A stretch of 64,000 bases of DNA from Candidozyma auris (Eukaryota; Ascomycota; Pichiomycetes; Serinales; Metschnikowiaceae), in contig NC_072813.1 of assembly GCF_003013715.1 (NCBI RefSeq), positions 2,108,001-2,172,000 of the forward strand. The letters run 5' to 3'. The first letter of the stretch is position 1; the number at the start of each line of letters is the position of its first letter. The position numbers and the translations under genes were made by a program. Below the pieces are notes generated by a model. It was not told the DNA's origin and did not search any database. It saw only the letters and a list, made by a program, of their open reading frames with translations. Of the stretch, positions 1-9,190 are shown one piece after another.

Positions 1-1210
1 TCTCATCATTCATTTCATCAGAGGTTTGCGCAAACATGAGTGCCACAGAACGACTTAAAAATTGTCCCTTGGTTGAGAATTTTTCTTTTTTGGAGACAAC
101 GTAATCCCACATAAGCCTCAAACCATAATCCCTCTTCATCAATGATGACCATGCAAAGGGGCCAAAATTGAGTCTTCTTAAATGATCTTTGTAGTGAACA
201 GAAGAATATCCATGGTAAAAATTTATTGTGTCCTTTATGTGAGCATGAGGGTTAACCCCAATAAAATACGGAGCATGGGAAGATTGGCAATTATCCAATG
301 GCGATTTCCTCGACGGGCTTCCCAGAAATGGATGAGATACGGATAGTCCTTCTCCATGCGCCGTGCGATCTCCTTCGAAAATCGGACGATAATCATGACG
401 AATGTCAAGGTCTGGATGGCGGATTTCGGGCAAGCTGTTTCTTTCAAACAATGATGAGTGTATTCTTCTCGCGTGATTATTGGTAGCTTGATGATTAAAT
501 GGTGGGAGCGATGAAGGCTGGGGCCTATTTTGCTCTGATGAGCTTTGCACTATTGATGGAATCGGAAATGAGTTAGTGATGGAACCTGACGCATAGGACT
601 GCTGTTGTGTTGGAGTAATTCCACAATTGCTTGCATTGTTCGAGTGCAGCGTTATCGACGGGAGTGTTGATACAGAGTATCCAGGGCTATTTTGACTTGC
701 ATGCGAAGCATTTATAGAGGGCAGCGACTGTGATAGGGATTTAGATTTACCGTTAAGAAATGCACTCTCCAAGTTGTGAATTCGATCCTTGAGGTGCTTG
801 AGGTATGCCTTGTTCTCTGAGAGCGTGTTGTTCGCAGCGAACATCTGCTTAGCACTATCATCTCTTTTCCTTCTCTTGTTTATCAAGTCGTCATCCTGGA
901 ATTTGTTACCTCTCGAAAGATTAGACTTCGTCATGGGAAGTCGAAGCTCGAGAAAACCCTTCATGACATTGTCCGCTTGTGGTTCGTCGTACGTACAAGT
1001 ATTTGTTTGATGAAACTTGACGCAGTTGGAACATGGCCGTTGCTTATCACATCTGACCTTCCTTTTTCGGCAGTTCTTACAAACTATAATTCCCCGTGGT
1101 TTTCGTTTTCTTCTCTTATCGCTCTCTAGCTTGATATTCGGTTGTGGTGCCGCTCCCTCCAAATTCTCTCGCGTCAAAGATGTGTCTGCCAGATCTTTCG
1201 AAGATACCAT
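1..1210 (-). CDS. Zn2Cys6 zinc-cluster transcription factor, partial (C-terminus beyond window)
   Basis: The frame is open from an ATG at 1210 to the left edge, about 403 residues; an in-frame stop lies a few codons upstream of the ATG. Residues 44-72 hold a fungal binuclear zinc cluster with spacing CX2CX6CX5CX2CX8C (C44, C47, C54, C60, C63, C72), preceded by a basic stretch. A linker with a short coiled segment and a long Ser/Gln/Asn-rich region follows. The last ~90 residues look like the start of the fungal-specific regulatory domain (NFGPFAWSSLMKRD type). It should be a nuclear DNA-binding regulator recognising CGG triplets. That domain start recalls the HAL9/TAC1/ZNC1 group, but this is only an impression; target genes cannot be told from the sequence. 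Confidence 0.85.
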   Translation of the reverse strand, partial: MVSSKDLADTSLTRENLEGAAPQPNIKLESDKRRKRKPRGIIVCKNCRKRKVRCDKQRPCSNCVKFHQTNTCTYDEPQADNVMKGFLELRLPMTKSNLSRGNKFQDDDLINKRRKRDDSAKQMFAANNTLSENKAYLKHLKDRIHNLESAFLNGKSKSLSQSLPSINASHASQNSPGYSVSTLPSITLHSNNASNCGITPTQQQSYASGSITNSFPIPSIVQSSSEQNRPQPSSLPPFNHQATNNHARRIHSSLFERNSLPEIRHPDLDIRHDYRPIFEGDRTAHGEGLSVSHPFLGSPSRKSPLDNCQSSHAPYFIGVNPHAHIKDTINFYHGYSSVHYKDHLRRLNFGPFAWSSLMKRDYGLRLMWDYVVSKKEKFSTKGQFLSRSVALMFAQTSDEMNDE

Positions 1211-2101
1211 TACCAAAGTTTTTCTGGAGAGTTTTCAAATTCTAAATCCGATGAATAGGACAGAAAGAAGTGGATGAGAAGTGTTAATTGCCGCTCGATA
1301 TCATTTATGCGATAATGCATTTCACACATCTCGGAGTGCGTGCCTAATTTGGAGTGTCACCGATGCAGGTACAAAACGCTCGTCTGCCTCAAATATGCGA
1401 CCATCTTCTTGGTTGGCATTACTACACACTTGGTTGAAGAAACTATCTCAGTCGTAGGTCAAGATTCTTTCCCCTTGGGTATTTGAACGGTACATTGAGC
1501 TCTGGATGGCTGACAGAGGATGTTTGATTGAAACATAAAAAAAAAGAAAAAAAAAGAAAGGTAACATTCTTGATATTTACACTCTCGTAAAACAGTTATC
1601 CGAAGCACTTTTGCAAAAAATCTCATGAGGAGAAAACTAACCAAGAATCAATCAGTTCTCTTCTATCCGTGTGACAATGATGAAGTTCACGAGGGGCAGT
1701 CAATTACCGATATGATTGACAGATAATTATAAACAAATTTGTCGTTAAGTGATTGGAATTTATGTATCCTAGATCTAATGGATTTCCTTTATTATCATTG
1801 CCAGATGGCGTCTAGTCATGGAAGATGCAACATGACCATTTTTCTAAGAGTGGAGCGATAGCTTTCTCTTCTATAATCATCGAACTTGTGAATATCATAG
1901 CAAGAAATTCAATTTTGCACATCTCCGGATTTGCCATCACTGGCGAACAATTCATACTCACGCACTGTTCGGCAAACAAAAACCTATTGAATAAACAAAC
2001 ATTATGCTTGTCTTACTGTTGAGAATGCAGGGGCCATCGTTTTCCATGATTCATGTACTGTTCGATTACTTCCGAAAACGGTTGGTTCTTAAATTGCTTA
2101 A
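1211..2101. other. Gene-free interval, promoter of the zinc-cluster gene and 3' flank of the PQ-loop gene
   Basis: About 890 bases without a convincing gene. It holds A-rich runs near 1536-1560 and only short ORFs without recognisable motifs. It probably contains the upstream region of the leftward zinc-cluster gene and the end of the PQ-loop transcript. Confidence 0.5.
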
Positions 2102-3058
2102 TTAGACTGTACCATAGCCTTCCAAACGACCGCTGAGGAGTTGCTCACCTGAGTTGGTATTGGTGCTATTCGTGAGACTGCTGCTTTCATCGTCGTCAAC
2201 ACCTTCATTGTAAAGAAAAAACTGCACAAAAATGGTAAAATCGAGGGCCAATGTCCCAAGAGAGCCAGCTAGCCATGAAAGATTCACCCAAATATAATTC
2301 CACGAGGTATCTATGGCGAGAATGGAGATGACATAAGTTAAATTTCCTAAGCATGCAAATAAGAAGAACATGAAAGAAATTCCATCACAAGACTTCCGTT
2401 CGTAATTCAACAAAATTTGAGGGATTCTTGAACCTAGATAAAATAAAGCACAAAGCCAACCAAAAAATTGTGCCAATGGATCGAACACAAGGTCTACAGG
2501 AGCCTTGTGCTTCCTAGATGTGTTCATATATGATATGTACCAGCCTCCGAGACCTGCTAGAAAAACAAGGATAACCATTAGCATTTTGAAAAATGCCGAC
2601 ATGATGGGACTCGTCTTCAGTGAGATTTCGAACTCATCGATCTCACCACGAGCAGAGTCAAGGTCGGAACACTGAATAGCCCTATCTGCAGAGAGGACAG
2701 TTTCAAGTACATCTTCATTTATTGGGTTTGCAGGCGATAAATGCACATAGTCTGGAGACGATTTTCCATCACCGTAAATGATGCATTGAACCCACAAAAC
2801 GATATCAGCCAAAGTATAGTAGATGGCGAGTATTATCATTGTGGGAAGAACGCCTTGGAGAACAGCTCCCAAAACGTTGAACACGTCACCAGCCAACCAC
2901 AAGATTATGAACATCATTGAGAGTCCCTCTGACGATTTTCGCCTGAAATTCTCGTAAATTTGGGGGGCAAACACTATGATCCAGCACGCTATTGAAATGG
3001 AGCCTGTTATACCCGATATTACTTGAGCATCGATGACTATTGGCGGCGGCGGGCCCAT
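2102..3058 (-). CDS. Vacuolar PQ-loop cationic amino-acid transporter (Ypq1/2/3-like)
   Basis: 318 residues with seven likely membrane helices and two PQ-loop repeats, the Pro-Gln pairs lying at about residues 32-33 and 213-214 (motifs APQIYENFRR and RIPQILLNYERKSCDG). An acidic, soluble loop of about 50 residues separates the repeats. The N-terminal repeat reads very like S. cerevisiae Ypq proteins, which export lysine, arginine or histidine from the vacuole. The length fits the family (about 300-320). Three paralogs exist in budding yeast and I cannot say which one this is. The start is the only Met ahead of the first helix. A CACGTG site lies about 77 bp upstream (3135-3140). Confidence 0.85.
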   Translation of the reverse strand: MGPPPPIVIDAQVISGITGSISIACWIIVFAPQIYENFRRKSSEGLSMMFIILWLAGDVFNVLGAVLQGVLPTMIILAIYYTLADIVLWVQCIIYGDGKSSPDYVHLSPANPINEDVLETVLSADRAIQCSDLDSARGEIDEFEISLKTSPIMSAFFKMLMVILVFLAGLGGWYISYMNTSRKHKAPVDLVFDPLAQFFGWLCALFYLGSRIPQILLNYERKSCDGISFMFFLFACLGNLTYVISILAIDTSWNYIWVNLSWLAGSLGTLALDFTIFVQFFLYNEGVDDDESSSLTNSTNTNSGEQLLSGRLEGYGTV

Positions 3059-3134
3059 ATTTTAACTTCAGTCTTGGTGTCTTTCTTGTGGTCTACTTAG
3101 AATTTTAATGGTGGGGTCTTTTTCCGTCACCCAT

Positions 3135-3140
3135 CACGTG
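3135..3140. promoter_or_regulatory. CACGTG E-box
   Basis: The palindrome CACGTG in the context ATCACGTGAC lies between the PQ-loop gene start (3058) and the end of the acyl-CoA synthetase gene (3226). Such sites are bound by Cbf1/Pho4-type bHLH factors in budding yeasts. Function here is inferred from sequence alone. Confidence 0.4.
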
Positions 3141-3225
3141 ACTCGATGAAAAAAAAAGTCAAAGAAAAATGCAACAAGTGGAGAAGCTTTCAGAATGTAC
3201 AGGAGGTGTAGTCCAATCTTTTGAC

Positions 3226-5313
3226 CTACAATTTGCTACCTAGATCCAAAGGTCCCTCATCATAGAGGTTCGAAATCACGTCGGCAAAAAACTTTGCCGC
3301 CAATGCCCTCTTGAGCTTCATTGTTGGTGTGACCACGTTTCGTTCCACTGTGAGTGGGTTTATATCGAAGAACACATTTTTTGCCCTCTCAATCCCATTC
3401 GTGCAATCCATGACATTTCTGTTCATCAATTGCAAAAGCTTGGATTTACGGGTCCCTCTATTTATTTCTCTGATCATCTCAGTGTCACTTACACTTTCTC
3501 GACCAATGACCTTCCGTCCAAAGTCTCCGTTGATCCCCACAATTGCGATTGTGTATTCTCTCGAGGGATGCCCGTAGACAAACACTTGGGTAACAAATGT
3601 GTTCCTTGATAGGTAGAAATTCTCAATTCTTTCCGGTGATATATACTCGCCGTGAGCGAGTTTGAAAATGTTTTTCACCCGGTCGATAACATAGAGTCTC
3701 CCACCTCTAATCTCTACAACATCTCCTGTAGAAAACCAGCCTTCTTTATCGATGTCCTTAGATGTCGCCTCAGGGTTTTTAAAATAGAACTGGAAGACTT
3801 GAGGTCCACGAACAAGTAACTCTCCCTTATTCTCGTGGATATTGTACCCCATCTCGGGTCTATCACGCAATTTGTATTCGACGGAGGGTCCGCAGATTCC
3901 ACAAGAACCCGGTTCGGCTTCGTAAAGTAAGCTTTGGGTCATTGCCCCAAAAGTTTCGGTAAGACCGTACATCTGAGAAATACCTATGTTAAGAGATGCC
4001 TTTAAGTACTGGAGGGTGTACTTATTGGTTGGTGCAGATGCCACTTGAATCCACAAGAGATCGTCGAAACCAATTAAAGAACGCAACGATCTCCAAGCCT
4101 CATTGTCATATTCATCGCCTTTGCAAAAATCGGCCATGCTCTGTTGAAGAGTCTTTCTTTTAATAATATTTTCAATAGCCAGTTTCTCTCGATGTTGGCT
4201 CACATAGTCTTTCACGAAGCTCTCTATTCTGGTTAAAAGTCGTGGAACAAGGGAAATATAATGTGGCCTGAAAAGCTTAAGATCTTCCAACAACTTTTCA
4301 AAGGCGTTATAATCCTCTCGATTGTAAGAAATGTCGGGTAAGCCAATGTTATAACCACGACACAATGCATACGCGCTTGTTTCTCTTTCATAGAGATGAG
4401 TCAACGGCAAAAAGGCAAATGCTTTGCCAGATTCAAGAAATGGCTGACCAGTCATCAAATAGCACATCGCACACACCGCAGCTTTGTGATTGAGCATTAC
4501 GCCCTTTGGCATTGCCCCTGTTGTTCCAGATGTAAATGAAATTGTAAATAGAGTTTCAGGGTGAGGAGCTAAAGGCATGAAGGCAGCAATTCTTCCCAAC
4601 TCTTCAAGTTCCCCGAACTCGTATAGATCTATGCCCATCAATTTAAGCATTCCTCTAATATTAAAAGAAACTGGATCAAATGATACAACCACTCTCAACG
4701 GAATCTTAGACGACATCTTCATTTTACCCAACTTAACGACTTTGTCACCTGAGCAAAAGACAATTGGAGAATCTGTAATCTTTAAAATGTGCGATGTAAC
4801 GTCGTCCCCCAAATTATCATAACAAGCGGTGTTGGCCAAAGAATAAGCATGACAAGCAAGATCAGTTAACAACCATTCATACCTATTGGCAGAATATATG
4901 GATACGATAGGTGAATAGCGGTGGTAATCGTACAGTTCGAACTCCTTCATGTGCCTCTCCACCATATCAGGACACACTTTTTGTAAACTTGCCAATATTC
5001 CTGAGCCGATTGCGAGTCTTCTCCTATTCACGTCGGAGTAAGTGAAAGACTCAAAAGCACTTTTTGACTTACACTTGATATAATCGTATGGTCTGTAGCT
5101 GAGGCATGGCTTATTTTCATTGAGCGCAACCGCCCTACGAAACATGTCATCGTAAGTCTTGAGCGTTGGATGTAATCCCTCAATTAGTTTATCAGGCATT
5201 GCACCGTTTCTATAAATGACGTCGCCACTATCATTTCGAATAGAAACAAATCTCGAGTTGAGCTCTGCATCAAAGGGAAGATCGCCTATTTCATTTTCGA
5301 ATACATATGCCAT
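3226..5313 (-). CDS. FAA2: Peroxisomal long/medium-chain acyl-CoA synthetase (Faa2-like)
   Basis: 695 residues of the ANL adenylate-forming family. The P-loop-like motif TSGTTGAMPKG is at about 261-271, the YGLTE motif is in the middle third, and the STGD...DRVKNIFKLAHGEYISPE motifs come near residue 540. The enzyme activates free fatty acids to acyl-CoA with ATP and CoA. The final residues are Ser-Lys-Leu, a canonical PTS1, so it should work inside peroxisomes and feed beta-oxidation. The length matches Faa2 rather than the Faa1/Faa4 type. CUG-clade yeasts often carry several FAA2 copies, so strict orthology is uncertain. About 630 bases of upstream space precede it. Confidence 0.85.
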   Translation of the reverse strand: MAYVFENEIGDLPFDAELNSRFVSIRNDSGDVIYRNGAMPDKLIEGLHPTLKTYDDMFRRAVALNENKPCLSYRPYDYIKCKSKSAFESFTYSDVNRRRLAIGSGILASLQKVCPDMVERHMKEFELYDYHRYSPIVSIYSANRYEWLLTDLACHAYSLANTACYDNLGDDVTSHILKITDSPIVFCSGDKVVKLGKMKMSSKIPLRVVVSFDPVSFNIRGMLKLMGIDLYEFGELEELGRIAAFMPLAPHPETLFTISFTSGTTGAMPKGVMLNHKAAVCAMCYLMTGQPFLESGKAFAFLPLTHLYERETSAYALCRGYNIGLPDISYNREDYNAFEKLLEDLKLFRPHYISLVPRLLTRIESFVKDYVSQHREKLAIENIIKRKTLQQSMADFCKGDEYDNEAWRSLRSLIGFDDLLWIQVASAPTNKYTLQYLKASLNIGISQMYGLTETFGAMTQSLLYEAEPGSCGICGPSVEYKLRDRPEMGYNIHENKGELLVRGPQVFQFYFKNPEATSKDIDKEGWFSTGDVVEIRGGRLYVIDRVKNIFKLAHGEYISPERIENFYLSRNTFVTQVFVYGHPSREYTIAIVGINGDFGRKVIGRESVSDTEMIREINRGTRKSKLLQLMNRNVMDCTNGIERAKNVFFDINPLTVERNVVTPTMKLKRALAAKFFADVISNLYDEGPLDLGSKL

Positions 5314-5947
5314 TGTGCTGCTGCCTTTGTTGGAATTAGAGTTGGACTTATGAAACTCAGGAGTTATGTAGAAACCCTTAGCGTGGGCAAAGTCATTATA
5401 TAGCTAGTGATACCCCGCAAATAGCTCATATATCGAGGAAGCTTGTTTTGTGCTGCCCCACAGGGAGCACAACAAAATGTCGGTACCTGCCACTTTAGGT
5501 GAAGGATTTGAGTCCGCTCCGTCTTGTATGCATTGGGTCAAGTCATCTCTGACATGCCTATATGCCATAGATTGATGGAAGTTAAATTGTAGCATCTTAA
5601 CTTTTGTAAAATATAATCCTCAATTCAAATTCTTTCTTGAGCCCTAAAATGTTCCACGGGTATCGACATCCATGATAGAAAGGGCGCGTAAGAGGGGGGA
5701 AGGCGCAAAAGGTGAACTCCAGGTGAATCTAGCTAAGTCTTTCCACCTAAGAAATACCCCCTTCGCGCACGCACTTCTCTCCGCATTAGCTTGCAATAGT
5801 ATTCCGATGGTTGAAGCCCCATAGGTCTTCCCTTCTTTGTGGATGCCACGAAGTCAACTAGGGTGCCACTCAGGCTTGTGGCACCACTCTCTCGTATAGC
5901 AAATTCGATTGCACAATGAAGATGACTCGATCTTTGGCATTGGAATT
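5314..5947. other. Gene-free interval upstream of the FAA2-like gene
   Basis: 634 bases between the FAA2-like start and the SGF11 stop. Two short leftward ORFs (5404-5595, 63 codons; 5733-5951, 72 codons) show no family motif and are probably chance. The region should hold the FAA2-like promoter and the SGF11 3' untranslated region. Confidence 0.45.
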
Positions 5948-6329
5948 TCATCTCCGACCTCTTTCAAGGCATTTGTTTATGTGCTGAGCGAAACGCCCGC
6001 CAGCAATTTGTCTTCCACATTTCCCGCATTCGAAATATCGCGACGTTTCCGAGTTCTTGAGCTTTGTCTTATCATTACCGAAGATATCTCTGTTTCCAGT
6101 AGATCTTGTGGGGGAAATTGCATCGAAGTAATCTCCTTCTACACACTGCTGTAATGTTCTGTAGCGAGAGACCGTGTTGAGCGTTACCTGCCTGATGATA
6201 TTTGTCATCATATCTTCATAAATAGATTCAGCCTGGTATTAGATTTCCGAGACATAATAACCGGTTTTACTACGCCGAATAGTGAGAATAACATACCAAA
6301 CTTTGAACTGTTAAAGCCGAGGAAGTCAT
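5948..6329 (-). CDS. SGF11: SAGA deubiquitinase-module subunit Sgf11 (one intron)
   Basis: Exon 1 is 6329-6297 (11 codons) and exon 2 is 6232-5948. The 64-base intron (6296-6233) starts GTATGT and ends CTAATACCAG, with a CTAAT branch site only a few bases from the acceptor; both exons are in phase 0. The product is 105 residues. Residues around 14-35 match the Sgf11 N-terminal helix that packs on Sgf73/Ubp8/Sus1. The C-terminus carries the family zinc finger CX2CX11HX3C (C80, C83, H95, C99), ending in a short Arg-rich tail as in S. cerevisiae Sgf11 (99 residues). It acts in the nucleus in H2B deubiquitination. Exon 2 alone would give a truncated protein starting at 6211. Divergent from SEN54, 142 bases apart. 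Confidence 0.85.
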
Positions 6330-6471
6330 ACTGCTTTGAATATGAGCGGTGGATCCTGTGGCTGTCCTTGGGTACTAGGAATATTTTGACCTGAGAAGTT
6401 TTAGATCGCAATTTAAGTAGTCTTAGATCACATCGCGACTCGAACCTCGCACATCAAGCAGCACTCAATCC

Positions 6472-7776
6472 ATGAGCGAAGATGACACACACAATTGGGA
6501 AGAAGAATTCGAGGATGAAGTTCAGGACTGGAAGGCTCTCAATAGCCGTTTTGCGTCTTTAAATCTTGCTGATGAGTCAATACCCAAGAGATCAGATAAG
6601 GATTTTGATGTGGACCATACGTCGGTACAGTCGTATGCTTTACAAGAGGCCCGTCGTCAGATGTTTTTGGCACTCGATCACATTAGGGGCCACCACGAGA
6701 AACTGTTTCTTGCTGGCGTATGGATCGAATCAGAGGAGATGACCTTGGTTCCTCACGCTAAAGGCAACTTTTTCAAAGATATGGGTATTCCACACAATTT
6801 CGACTGCAAACCTAAACTACAAGGATGCTGGTTGACGCCAGCAGAAACCATTTACTTAGTCGAGAGGGGATCACTTTTATTGTATTTATCAGATACTTCA
6901 TTTGAAAACTATTTAGTTTCAGATGAGGCAAATTTCGACTTCACATCATTGAAACAAATATCGTTAAGCCAATTATATGCCATTGCATTTGCAACTGATC
7001 CCTCTTTGCACGACAAATATCAGGTCTACTCTCTCTTAAAGAGATTGGGCTATATAGTACGACCGTTTGGACAAAGATTACCCCAGCAACTACCCATATC
7101 AAATAAGGATCGGAGAAAAAGCTCTTTTATCTCAAATGTTTGGCACACTCTCGCCTTTCTCGGACATACCTACAGAAAAGTCATTCATAATCACGCATTA
7201 GGATCGTTGAATTTTTTCAACTACAGACTGATGTTTAAGGAAATTCAGTATATACCTGCCAGACTGCCTCTCGAACCTTGCCCCGAGAAACCAGTTGCGA
7301 GCGAACTTTCCTTGGATTTCGAAATTTGGAAGCCTTCGACTAACTTCAGAAAAAAAGATCCACCGCCATCCCATTATCAGTTATGTGTTGTTAATATCCA
7401 GGAGCAGAAATTTCCTTGCTTCACCGAAATCGTCAAGTTATGGAAACAAGCAGGTATTCCAGCCGCAAAGGTGCAAGCAATACCAAGCAACAATTCTACT
7501 GCGAAGAATAGGCGCAATGTTATGCCTGAAAAGAAAAAGGCGAGTGTGCTGCTGAATCTGGCCATCACCTATACCCGTGTTAGGGATGCAAAGCTTAAAC
7601 AAGGATCCAGCGGGAGAGCAATAGTCATTGCTGCCGTTGACAACGGGATAGTAAACTTCTCGAGCTTTGGCGAGACAGAGTTCAGACTTACAACTACTGA
7701 CTTCAACAAAGATTTGAGCTGTGTAATGCCACAAACAGATCATGGGATTGTTCATCTAGAAGAGACTATGATTTGA
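6472..7776 (+). CDS. SEN54: tRNA-splicing endonuclease subunit Sen54
   Basis: 434 residues. The acidic N-terminus is followed at about 60-190 by the Sen54 N-terminal domain (motifs GNFFKDMGIP, CWLTPAETIYLVERGSL), a middle region, and a C-terminal endonuclease-like fold. Sen54 is the structural partner of the catalytic subunit Sen2 in the four-subunit enzyme that removes tRNA introns, and it lacks the catalytic triad, as expected. In budding yeast the complex sits on the outer mitochondrial membrane. The ORF overlaps the 3' end of the convergent gene on the other strand by 11 bases. Confidence 0.9.
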   Translation: MSEDDTHNWEEEFEDEVQDWKALNSRFASLNLADESIPKRSDKDFDVDHTSVQSYALQEARRQMFLALDHIRGHHEKLFLAGVWIESEEMTLVPHAKGNFFKDMGIPHNFDCKPKLQGCWLTPAETIYLVERGSLLLYLSDTSFENYLVSDEANFDFTSLKQISLSQLYAIAFATDPSLHDKYQVYSLLKRLGYIVRPFGQRLPQQLPISNKDRRKSSFISNVWHTLAFLGHTYRKVIHNHALGSLNFFNYRLMFKEIQYIPARLPLEPCPEKPVASELSLDFEIWKPSTNFRKKDPPPSHYQLCVVNIQEQKFPCFTEIVKLWKQAGIPAAKVQAIPSNNSTAKNRRNVMPEKKKASVLLNLAITYTRVRDAKLKQGSSGRAIVIAAVDNGIVNFSSFGETEFRLTTTDFNKDLSCVMPQTDHGIVHLEETMI

Positions 7777-9055
7777 TCCTAGAGTTTATCCTTTGATCTT
7801 CAGTCATATAATTCAGCATTGGCGTCCACGTTTCCTGAAGCCTTTGCAATGTTGCACTCGTGAGTCTTTCCCTAAGATTGTTGATTGATTCAGCAAACAT
7901 ATCTTCGAAGAAATCTTCACTACTCCAGTTGTGTCGATAAAACTGAACAAGGTCTTTCACCCAAAAATCGCATTGCTTTGCATCAGCTCTGTAACAGGCA
8001 CTGAAATACCTATCAAACGATCTTCCCAAAAGTTTCATGACTTCTGAGGATTTTAGGCTTGAAAAGTCGACTTTGGAAATACTTGATCTGTATATTCGAA
8101 GCGAATCTAGACGTGTAAGTATATTGCTCTTATGCGCCACTATCGCCTTCAAGACAGCTAAATGACTTTCAAGTTCCTCGTCATCTTTCAAATTAAAGTC
8201 ATTCACCGCTTCTAGGGGTCCTTTGCATAATTCAAATTCTCCCAAATGTTTAGTAATTAATAGTTCAAAAGCAGCTCTCCCTTCCACTTCCTGGGCTTTC
8301 ATCAAGTTCACAATTAACTTCGGCAGAATAGAGCTACGAAGCTTGTTCAAGAAGTCCTCAAGAATATGCTCATCATCTAGAAGAAAAGGAAGTATATTCA
8401 ACGGCTTCCCCTTGGCGTTGAGTCCCTTCTGTAAGATCAAGGGATGTTTGACCTTTCCCCGGAATGGATTTGGCAATTTTATGACTGGAAAGTTGCTAGA
8501 GAACTTCGAGGGAAGTTTGGTATCGTTGTAGCCCATTAGAATTTGTGACGCTATATCATTCAATTGAGGTCTTATCTTGTTGTTGAGCTGAACAGGATTG
8601 AGAAAAAAACCTTCCCCTAGAGAGGCAAATGGGACCGAGTTTTGCTTCCGGAGGTAGCTTTCACGCAAGGCACTAGTATAATGCTTGAAAATATGTTCGC
8701 AAGTGTCTGGTTTTATATTCTCAAAACCGTTGTATTTGCCAACGATGTCCAAGTCATTAAGTAGACGATGAATCTGATAATTTAAAAGTTTGGCTCCTAG
8801 AGCTGTATGAAAACGACAAAGTGAAGTTTCTTCATCAACAATGCTGTTGGTATTCGTCTCGGAAAACAGCAGTGTTTTATCATTATGTTCTTCAGCGTCA
8901 CGAAGAATGGTGAGGATTTTCTCCATGGTGGGTATGGAGGAGTCTAGCTCCTCCATAAGCCTGATATCGGGCCTAGCAGTTGTATATTTTCTAGAAGCGA
9001 CAGAGCTATCAACGATACATCGGAGGTACTTGTATTTACCTATACATCGCATCAT
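7766..9055 (-). CDS. Uncharacterised protein, probably mitochondrial
   Basis: 429 residues that I do not recognise. The first ~30 residues are basic, rich in Arg/Ser/Thr and without acidic residues until RKYTTARPD, a typical mitochondrial presequence. The rest is mostly alpha-helical with no membrane segment, no repeat and no catalytic motif visible. This would fit a matrix factor for mitochondrial gene expression or assembly, but nothing proves it. There is no in-frame alternative close to the start apart from the second Met. Its 3' end overlaps SEN54 tail to tail. Confidence 0.75.
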   Translation of the reverse strand: MMRCIGKYKYLRCIVDSSVASRKYTTARPDIRLMEELDSSIPTMEKILTILRDAEEHNDKTLLFSETNTNSIVDEETSLCRFHTALGAKLLNYQIHRLLNDLDIVGKYNGFENIKPDTCEHIFKHYTSALRESYLRKQNSVPFASLGEGFFLNPVQLNNKIRPQLNDIASQILMGYNDTKLPSKFSSNFPVIKLPNPFRGKVKHPLILQKGLNAKGKPLNILPFLLDDEHILEDFLNKLRSSILPKLIVNLMKAQEVEGRAAFELLITKHLGEFELCKGPLEAVNDFNLKDDEELESHLAVLKAIVAHKSNILTRLDSLRIYRSSISKVDFSSLKSSEVMKLLGRSFDRYFSACYRADAKQCDFWVKDLVQFYRHNWSSEDFFEDMFAESINNLRERLTSATLQRLQETWTPMLNYMTEDQRINSRIKS

Positions 9056-9190
9056 TGATAAAAGTTACACTTCGATGCGAGATTCAAGTAGTGCGCATTA
9101 ATAGATCCTCAATTAGAATCTGTGTTGTTGAAACCAAACTAGAATCGAAATTGTAAGCCAATTCAAAAAATTGACAATTTTTATGAGTTA

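Noticed and set aside
5404..5595. 63-codon leftward ORF next to FAA2-like gene
   Set aside because: No motif, no usable splice signals to extend it, lies in a promoter.
5733..5951. 72-codon ORF overlapping the SGF11 stop
   Set aside because: Composition without family features; most likely 3' untranslated sequence of SGF11.
6425..6475. GGTTCGAGTC on the minus strand resembling a tRNA T-arm
   Set aside because: The flanking bases do not form a 5-bp T stem or acceptor stem, and it lies in the SGF11/SEN54 divergent promoter.
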